Of a stretch of DNA of 64,000 bases, positions 58,327-64,000 are shown piece after piece; the first letter of the stretch is position 1; the number at the start of each line of letters is the position of its first letter. This DNA comes from Paenibacillus pasadenensis (lineage in GTDB: Bacteria; Bacillota; Bacilli; Paenibacillales; Paenibacillaceae). The notes beneath the pieces are model-generated. The model did not search any database. It saw only the letters and a program-made list of their open reading frames with translations, and was not told the origin of the DNA. The position numbers and the translations under genes are program-made. Where the stretch lies: positions 1-64,000 of the forward strand of contig NZ_JAMBOT010000016.1 of NCBI RefSeq assembly GCF_023715725.1, written 5' to 3'.

Positions 58327-59838
58327 ATGCTCGCACGTAACAGCAAACGAATCGGAATTGCCATCGACGCCTCTGGAATCCGGTTCGCCGCATTGGGCAA
58401 AAAGAAGGGGCGCGTGCTGGAGAGAGCCGGATTTTTCGCTTTTCCCCAAGGGCTTATTGAACAGGACGCTATCGTCAACGAGGAAAGCCTCCGTCTCGCA
58501 ATCCGGCAATGGGCCAAGGACAATCGGCTGCACGGAGCCAGAGCGGTGCTTGCGGTGCCGACTTCCCAAATCATCGTCCGCAAAATGTCGCTGCCCGCTG
58601 TGAACGACAAGGAGCTGCGGCAACTGATTCATCTGGAGGTCGAAACGGTGATGCATCTGCCGTTTGAGCATCCCGTGTACGACTACACCGTGCTCAGCCG
58701 CGACGGCGAAAATACAAAAGTGCTCGTGTACGCCGCTCCGCGCAGCTGGATTGAGCCTCTTGTCGGGATGCTCCGCGAAGCGCGCATCCGTGTTGTCGGC
58801 ACCGGCATGGTGGCGACCGCGCTGCAAGGCGCCAATGATCCCGCTGGCGAGGAGACGCCGACGGAGCAGATGTATATTAACCTCCATGGAGCTGCGGCGG
58901 AAATTGCGATGTTTCATGAGGGAAGTCCGGTTTTTGTAAGAGCAATTGAGGAGGACGCGGCCAAGGAAAGCCAGAACGGGCTGCGAATCGGCGAGCTGAC
59001 GGCGGAAATCGTCCGGATGCTGAGCTTTTACCAATTCGGCCTTCAAGAAGGGCAGTCCCGTATTCATAAAGCCGTCATTACCGGAGATGGCCAGCAGGCG
59101 TTAACGCTTCAACAATCGCTGACGGCTGCTCTGCCGGAGGTAGAGTTTCACGCAGCCGGTCCTAACGCGATTGCCTTAAGCCATGCGGAAGAATCGTTTC
59201 TCGTTCCAGCCGGGCTGCTTGTTCGCAACGGCAAAATCCGGAGTCTCAATCTTTTGCCCCGCTCCGACCGGGAGCAGCGCTTTGCGCCGCTTGCCGCTTC
59301 GCTGCTGGCTGTTGCCTGGGTGGCCTGCTGCGCTCTTCTATTGTATAGCTACATCGGAGAGCGGGGCATAGCCGGGCAAATGGAGGAACGCCTGTTGGCG
59401 GAAACTCAGCGGGAGCTGTCGCTGCAGCGGCAGCTGAACGACTTGAACAGCAAAGAGGGCCAAACGGCGGCCAATCCGCTGGAGCAAGCGGAAAGGTTAA
59501 AACAATCCCAGCGTGACACGGTCGGTTATATCCGCGATCTGGAATTTTATTTGCCGACTGGGTCCGAGCTGCAAAGCCTGACCTATTCGAGCGGCGGCCA
59601 GATCGAGCTGACGGTGCGTGTCCAAACGATGAAAAACGCTTCCCGGTATCTGTTCGACATTCGGCGCATCGACTGGCTGGAGCAAGGAACGCTCGTTTCT
59701 CTCAAGCAGGAGCTGACAGGCGGGGTGGAAGGAGCAAGCGGTTCCACGGACCTGGCGGCATTTTCCGCATCCTATTCCATTACACTTAAAAAGCTATCGT
59801 CTAAAAAGGAGGGAGACAGCGATGACGCAACGCCGTAA
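58327..59838 (+). CDS. PilM-PilN fusion protein of the pilus alignment complex
   Basis: A 503-residue protein. Residues 1-310 are an actin-like PilM (KRIGIAIDASGIRFAALGKK, LAVPTSQIIVRKMSLPAVND, then phosphate-loop-type blocks around GDGQQALTLQ). Residues about 315-503 are PilN: the hallmark LNLLP (IRSLNLLPRSDREQ), one membrane segment (LAASLLAVAWVACCALLLYS) and a coiled coil plus periplasmic-type domain. In most systems these are two genes. The fusion fixes the cytoplasmic ring to its membrane partner. The ATG at 58327 follows AGGATG. It overlaps pilO by 17 bases. Confidence 0.85.
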   Translation: MLARNSKRIGIAIDASGIRFAALGKKKGRVLERAGFFAFPQGLIEQDAIVNEESLRLAIRQWAKDNRLHGARAVLAVPTSQIIVRKMSLPAVNDKELRQLIHLEVETVMHLPFEHPVYDYTVLSRDGENTKVLVYAAPRSWIEPLVGMLREARIRVVGTGMVATALQGANDPAGEETPTEQMYINLHGAAAEIAMFHEGSPVFVRAIEEDAAKESQNGLRIGELTAEIVRMLSFYQFGLQEGQSRIHKAVITGDGQQALTLQQSLTAALPEVEFHAAGPNAIALSHAEESFLVPAGLLVRNGKIRSLNLLPRSDREQRFAPLAASLLAVAWVACCALLLYSYIGERGIAGQMEERLLAETQRELSLQRQLNDLNSKEGQTAANPLEQAERLKQSQRDTVGYIRDLEFYLPTGSELQSLTYSSGGQIELTVRVQTMKNASRYLFDIRRIDWLEQGTLVSLKQELTGGVEGASGSTDLAAFSASYSITLKKLSSKKEGDSDDATP

Positions 59839-60577
59839 CCCGCTGCTTTTGCTCGGCGCGTCCGTCCTGTTTCTGGTCCTGCTGCTGTTCTTTCTATATA
59901 TACTAAGTCCGGCGGAAGAGCGCACGGCGCAGCTGCAAGGAAGAATGGATGCGCAGGAGAAGCTTAATGAAGCGTTGAGCAGCAAGCTTCAGGAGCGGAC
60001 GGAGGAGACGAATGGACGTCCGGCGGACGGCGTTCAGGCCGAGCTCCCTTATTGGGACAACACGGAGCAGCTGCTGCTCGATTTGGAAAAGGCAGGGGAG
60101 GAAGCGGGCGTTACGCATATGTCGCTAGCTTTTAACGGAGATTTGGTTCATTCCAGGCCGCTTGCGGATGAAACGGAAAAAGCCGCTGCCAGCTCTATGG
60201 ATCGTAGTGAACAAAGCGGACAGCAGCTGGAGCTGGGCGACGATGCCGACATGGCGGAGTTTGCAGAGACAACGACAGACTCACAGTCTGCGGACGGGAG
60301 TCAATCTCAGTCAACCGTGGAGCCGCTTCGTTTGCAGGTATCGGCCGTTGTAAAAGGAAATTATGACGACGTGCTTGCTTATGTCGAACGGCTGCACAAG
60401 CTGGAACGGATTACGACGCTGGAATCGCTGGAGCTTAACCGGGGGACGGACGCCTCTCAAGAGCTGACGGTGCCGCTTACGTTTACGGCGTATTTTCAAC
60501 CGTCGTACCGGAAACAGATCGAGACTCCGCTGCTTCCCTATGCCGAGTCCTCGGTCCAAACGCCGCCGCGTTCCTAA
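59822..60577 (+). CDS. pilO: Pilus alignment complex protein PilO
   Basis: A 251-residue bitopic protein. It shows a short cytoplasmic start, one membrane segment (about 8-30, PLLLLGASVLFLVLLLFFLY), a coiled coil (EERTAQLQGRMDAQEKLNEA), a Gln/Ser-rich loop, and a ferredoxin-like end (RLQVSAVVKGNYDDVLAYVE, PLTFTAYFQPSY). The order pilMN-pilO is the usual one. The ATG at 59822 follows AAGGAGGG. A terminator follows. Confidence 0.85.
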   Translation: MTQRRNPLLLLGASVLFLVLLLFFLYILSPAEERTAQLQGRMDAQEKLNEALSSKLQERTEETNGRPADGVQAELPYWDNTEQLLLDLEKAGEEAGVTHMSLAFNGDLVHSRPLADETEKAAASSMDRSEQSGQQLELGDDADMAEFAETTTDSQSADGSQSQSTVEPLRLQVSAVVKGNYDDVLAYVERLHKLERITTLESLELNRGTDASQELTVPLTFTAYFQPSYRKQIETPLLPYAESSVQTPPRS

Positions 60578-60598
60578 CCTGCTTATAAAACAGACACG

Positions 60599-60640
60599 AA
60601 GACCTTTGAGGCGCGATGATGCGCAGCGGAGGTCTTTTTG
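60599..60640 (+). terminator. pil operon terminator
   Basis: AAGACCT...AGGTCTT stem with an inner GCGC / GCGC hairpin, followed by TTTTTG. Confidence 0.75.
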
Positions 60641-60904
60641 CCGTGGGGAAGCGGGATGGCGGAGATGGAAGGCACAAATTCAATATCCGGACGCCTCATG
60701 CGGACAGCATCCGCCCCCGAAGCTTCGACGCTCCGGCTCCCCGATTCGCCTTATACCCGCGTATGCCAAAAACTTTTCCCCCGGTATCCTTACATCCCGA
60801 CAGAAACCAACCCCCATTCGACGCGTTCATACGGAAAGTAAACGAGGCTAACAACCGCAGCATCCGCGCCGGAGCCTGTAAAAGGAGGGGGTTGCGGACG
60901 CCTT

Positions 60905-61055
60905 GCCGACAGCTGGAAACGCTTGCTGCGCAAGGCTTCGCGGCTTTGCCGACAAATCGCCGCGCGGCGCGCGCGGAGAGCGAGAGGGATGTCGGAAAAA
61001 ACTTTTTGGCATAAGCCTTGTTCTGACAAACTTTATAAAATCCGGCCCCTATAAT
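60905..61055 (+). promoter_or_regulatory. Candidate Spo0A-activated promoter of spoIIE
   Basis: CTGACA (61023-61028) and TATAAT (61050-61055) are separated by 21 bases, the unusually long spacer I recall for Spo0A-dependent spoIIE and spoIIG promoters of B. subtilis. Imperfect 0A boxes (TGTCGG[A/C]) occur at 60990-60996 (plus strand) and at 60905-60911 and 60948-60954 (minus strand). The rest of the 60641-61090 spacer holds no gene that I can support. Confidence 0.55.
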
Positions 61056-61090
61056 CAGACCTACACTAAGGCGGAAATGGTGGTGCCGTA

Positions 61091-63586
61091 ATGAAGGAAA
61101 AGGCCAACGTTGTTCTGTTCCCCGGCCAGCCTCGGACAAGCCGTGCGGCAGAGGCGCTGCGCAAGGGGAAGGAAAAGGCGGCGCAGCTGAGAGTGTTTCA
61201 GTTGATCGCAGCGAAGCGCTGGACGATTTTGCTAGCCGTCGTGGGATTCCTGCTCGGACGGGCGGTCATCCTGGAAAACCTGATGCCGTTCGCGCCAGCT
61301 TACTTTGCAGTCATCTATTTCCTAAGAAAGGATTCCTACAAGGTAGCCGCCCTCTCGCTTGTGGCCGGCAGCCTGCTAGCGGTGACGCCAAGCGCCATCC
61401 CGATTGCGATGGAGATCGCCGTGCTGTTCCTGCTCATTAAAGGACTGGAGGTGTACGAAAAGGCGGAACTGTCGCAGGCCCCGATTCTTGTTTTTCTGGC
61501 AACGCTCATTGTGAAGCTGTTCGGGGTGTTTGTGCACGGCACGCTTGGCTGGTACGACCTGATGATGGTCGGCGTGGAATCGGCGCTTGCGTTTGTGCTG
61601 ACGCTGGTGTTTGTACAGGCGATTCCGGTGCTGACGATGACCCGCAAAAGCAACACGCTGAAAAACGAGGAAATCATCTGCCTGATGATTCTCATGGCGT
61701 CGGTCATGACGGGGGCGGTCGGCTGGACGATTCAAGGGCTCTCGCTGGAGCACATCATGTCCCGGTACATGCTGCTGCTGTTTGCACTGGCAGGCGGCGC
61801 GCCGCTCGGAGCATCCGTCGGCGTCATTGCAGGGCTGATTTTGAGCCTGGCTAATCTGAATGCGGTCGTGCAAATGAGTGTGCTCGCCTTTTCCGGCCTG
61901 CTGGCCGGGCTGCTCAGGGAAGGCGGACGGATGGCGGTTGCGTTCGGCATGCTGCTTGGCACTTCAATTCTTTCCTTATATGTAGGCGGAGGAACGGATG
62001 TGATGGCGAGCACCTGGGAGTCGGTCGCCGCAGCGGCGATGTTCCTGCTCACGCCAAAGCTGGTCGTCAAAACGATTTCCCGCTACGTGCCGGGGACGAC
62101 GGAGCATGTGAAGTCGCAGCATGAATACGCCAAGCGGGTTCGCGAGGTAACGGCCCAGCGGGTCACGCAGTTCTCCGAGGTGTTCCGCCAGCTGGCGACG
62201 AGCTTTGGACAGCTCAATACGGCGGCTCCGCAGAAGCCGGCCGAAGAGGAAATGCAGCATTTTATGAATATGGCCTCCGAAAAGGTATGCGCGGGCTGCC
62301 ATCGCAAAGATATGTGCTGGAACGCGAAGTTTTACGACACCTATAAGATGATGACCGAGATGATGTCGGCAATAGACGAGGGAGAAATTGCCGGACGGAA
62401 GGACATGCCGAGAGCATGGACGGGCCATTGCAGCAAAACGCATGCGGTGATGGGAGCGCTGCAGCAGCAGCATGAACGGTACAAGCATGATATGCACTGG
62501 AAAAGGCAAATATTCGAATCGCGGCAGCTTGTAGCGGATCAGCTGGCCGGGGTGTCGCAGATCATGGAGGATTTGGCGAGAGAAATTCAGCGGGAGGGCC
62601 AGCAGCTGCATTTGCAGGAGGAGCAGATCCGCGACGCGCTGGAGTCGCTTGGACTGTCCATCCACGGCATCGATATTATCAGTCTTGAGGAAGGGAATGT
62701 GGAAATTGAGGTTTATCATACTTTCCCGCAGGGACACGACGAGGGCCGCAAAATTATTGCGCCGCTGCTCAGTGACATTTTGGGCGAGCATGTGGCGGTG
62801 AAGGCGGAGCGGGACCCTTCGAAAAATGGAGAGCCCAGACTCATCCGCTTCGGATCGGCGAAGGAATTCGAGGTGGCGACCGGCATTGCCGGGGCAGCCA
62901 AAGGCGGCGGATTGCTGTCGGGAGACAGCTTTAGCACGGTAGAGCTTGGCAACGGTAAATTCGCGGTCGCAATAAGCGACGGCATGGGCAACGGCGAAAG
63001 AGCCCGGCTGGAAAGCAGTACGGCGCTTAACATTTTGCAGCAGCTGCTTCAGTCCGGGATGGACGAGCAGCTGGCGATCAAGTCGGTCAACTCGGTGCTG
63101 ATGCTTCGCTCGCCGGATGAGATGTACGCGACGGTGGACGTCGCCTTGATCGATCTGTACACGGCGCAAACGACGTTTATGAAGATCGGCTCAACGCCAA
63201 GCTTCATTAAAAGGGGAAGCGAGGTTATTCCGGTGGCGGCCAACAACTTGCCGATCGGCATTTTGCAGGACATCGACGTTGACCTGGTCCGCATGCAGCT
63301 GCAGCCCGGCGACACGCTCATTATGATGACCGACGGCATCTACGACGCTCCCGGCCATGCGGTCAACAAGGAGCTGTGGATGAAGCGCATCATTCAGGAG
63401 ATGGGCACCGACGAGCCGCAGGAAATCGCTGATATGCTGCTGGAGCGCGTCGTGCGCCAGTACAAAGGCGAGATCGTCGACGACATGACCGTCGTCGTTG
63501 CTCAGGTGGACAAGCACAGGCCGGAATGGGCAACGTTCCGCTGGCCGGGCCTGAACAAGATTGAGCGGCCGAGAACGGTCAGCTGA
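61091..63586 (+). CDS. spoIIE: Stage II sporulation protein E, sigma-F-activating phosphatase
   Basis: An 831-residue membrane phosphatase. It dephosphorylates SpoIIAA to release sigma-F in the forespore and also binds FtsZ at the polar septum. About ten membrane segments lie in residues 45-330 (for example FLLGRAVILENLMPFAPAYF), then a regulatory region with two Cys pairs (KVCAGCHRKDMCWN), and a C-terminal PP2C domain (about 590-800) with metal residues in SDGMGNGERARLESSTALNI, DGIYDAPGHAVNKELWM and DDMTVVVAQV. The ATG at 61091 follows GGTGGTG. Its promoter looks Spo0A-dependent. Normal length for the family. Confidence 0.96.
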   Translation: MKEKANVVLFPGQPRTSRAAEALRKGKEKAAQLRVFQLIAAKRWTILLAVVGFLLGRAVILENLMPFAPAYFAVIYFLRKDSYKVAALSLVAGSLLAVTPSAIPIAMEIAVLFLLIKGLEVYEKAELSQAPILVFLATLIVKLFGVFVHGTLGWYDLMMVGVESALAFVLTLVFVQAIPVLTMTRKSNTLKNEEIICLMILMASVMTGAVGWTIQGLSLEHIMSRYMLLLFALAGGAPLGASVGVIAGLILSLANLNAVVQMSVLAFSGLLAGLLREGGRMAVAFGMLLGTSILSLYVGGGTDVMASTWESVAAAAMFLLTPKLVVKTISRYVPGTTEHVKSQHEYAKRVREVTAQRVTQFSEVFRQLATSFGQLNTAAPQKPAEEEMQHFMNMASEKVCAGCHRKDMCWNAKFYDTYKMMTEMMSAIDEGEIAGRKDMPRAWTGHCSKTHAVMGALQQQHERYKHDMHWKRQIFESRQLVADQLAGVSQIMEDLAREIQREGQQLHLQEEQIRDALESLGLSIHGIDIISLEEGNVEIEVYHTFPQGHDEGRKIIAPLLSDILGEHVAVKAERDPSKNGEPRLIRFGSAKEFEVATGIAGAAKGGGLLSGDSFSTVELGNGKFAVAISDGMGNGERARLESSTALNILQQLLQSGMDEQLAIKSVNSVLMLRSPDEMYATVDVALIDLYTAQTTFMKIGSTPSFIKRGSEVIPVAANNLPIGILQDIDVDLVRMQLQPGDTLIMMTDGIYDAPGHAVNKELWMKRIIQEMGTDEPQEIADMLLERVVRQYKGEIVDDMTVVVAQVDKHRPEWATFRWPGLNKIERPRTVS

Positions 63587-64000
63587 CGGAAACCTGAGGG
63601 CAAGAAGGAATGGGTCAACTCGGTTAAAAGGGAATGGCTGACTGCGGAAAGCAGCGCTAGAATTGCCGCGAAAGTAAAAGCGGCTTCGGAACAGACCGGG
63701 ATGAACGGCCGCCCGCAGTACATTGCGATATCGCAATCCGTGAACATGCCGGATCTGCTTGAGCATAAATGACAGCTGAACATGGAAGAGTGGTGAGCGG
63801 TAAAAGCGGTGACGATGGAAAAGTGCCCGGTGGCTATTAAAGCGATAAGGATGGGAGGAGAGACGGACCGGCAAGGCAACAAGGCGGACGCTAACGGAGG
63901 TGGAGAAGGAGTCGAGAGAGCAGCGGGAGGCTGGTGACAAGCCGTTAGACATGGCTGAGCTCTAAAAAAAGAACATGAAACAAGACTAAACGAACAGATC
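63587..64000 (+). other. Region after spoIIE: orphan open frame, no complete gene
   Basis: No gene with a convincing start is seen up to the window edge. The frame continuing past the SpoIIE stop stays open for about 63 codons to 63775 and reads like protein (EWVNSVKREWLTAESSARIA, GRPQYIAISQSVNMPDLLEH), but has no start codon near its beginning. It could be a gene remnant. In B. subtilis yabS follows spoIIE; this fragment does not look like YabS. The purine-rich remainder (63780-64000) shows only short frames. Confidence 0.35.

Noticed and set aside
60641..60990. tRNA genes upstream of spoIIE
   Set aside because: tRNAs occur near spoIIE in some Bacilli, but no cloverleaf or GGTTCGAATC-type T-loop was found in this spacer.
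61976..63169. A 397-codon minus-strand frame within spoIIE
   Set aside because: Antisense shadow of spoIIE with Arg/His-rich composition and no recognisable domain.
63191..63952. A 253-codon minus-strand frame across the end of spoIIE
   Set aside because: Half of it is antisense to the PP2C domain of SpoIIE, the composition is shadow-like, and no start signal is visible.

Overview
This window comes from a spore-forming, low-G+C-lineage Gram-positive of the Paenibacillaceae type; the exact genus is an inference. Three things show this. It opens with the end of an rRNA operon. It then follows the Bacillus subtilis origin-proximal order csfB-yaaO-tmk-yaaQ-yaaR-holB-yaaT-yabA-yabB-yabC-abrB-...-spoIIE almost gene for gene. 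Sporulation genes (csfB, yabG, sspF, spoVG, fin, spoVT, yabP, yabQ, spoIIE) run throughout. Base composition is moderately GC-rich, and TTG and GTG starts are common.

Layout. 1-0.4 kb: 3' end of 23S rRNA, 5S rRNA and a terminator. 0.4-8.8 kb: a membrane protein, the sigma-G inhibitor gene csfB, and a housekeeping run (decarboxylase, tmk, darA, yaaR, holB, ricT, yabA, trmN6, rsmI). 8.9-15.9 kb: abrB with Spo0A boxes, an HD hydrolase, tatD, a c-di-AMP (ydaO-type) riboswitch before a G5/3D cell-wall protein, rnmV, rsmA, yabG. 15.9-28.1 kb: veg, sspF, ispE, purR, ridA, spoVG, glmU, an AraC regulator where prs would be expected, rplY/ctc, a small membrane protein, pth, fin, mfd. 28.2-34.6 kb: a PrsA-like foldase and a complete urtABCDE urea transporter operon behind two perfect TnrA/GlnR-type boxes, inserted between mfd and spoVT. 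34.9-44.3 kb: spoVT, a DUF4397-type protein, a SpoVB-like flippase, a repeat-rich spacer, yabN/mazG, hup, rqcP, yabP, yabQ, divIC, yabR.

44.5-60.6 kb: a type IV pilus locus inserted at the yabR/spoIIE junction. It holds three prepilin or PilX-like genes, a divergent 1406-residue secreted multidomain protein, then pilB, pilT, pilC, a major pilin, pilD, a PilM-PilN fusion and pilO. The group of minor pilins beside a giant secreted protein resembles the PilVWX-PilY1 module of Gram-negative pili. This is the most interesting part of the window. 61.1-63.6 kb: spoIIE, behind a Spo0A-type promoter with a 21-bp spacer. The last 0.4 kb holds no complete gene.

Regulatory signals match what is known for the Bacillus homologues at many genes: sigma-F (csfB), sigma-G (sspF, spoVT), sigma-K (yabG), sigma-H (spoVG), sigma-B-like (ctc), Spo0A (abrB, spoIIE), PurR boxes (purR) and GlnR/TnrA (urt). 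All promoter and operator calls were made by eye against consensus sequences and are not verified.
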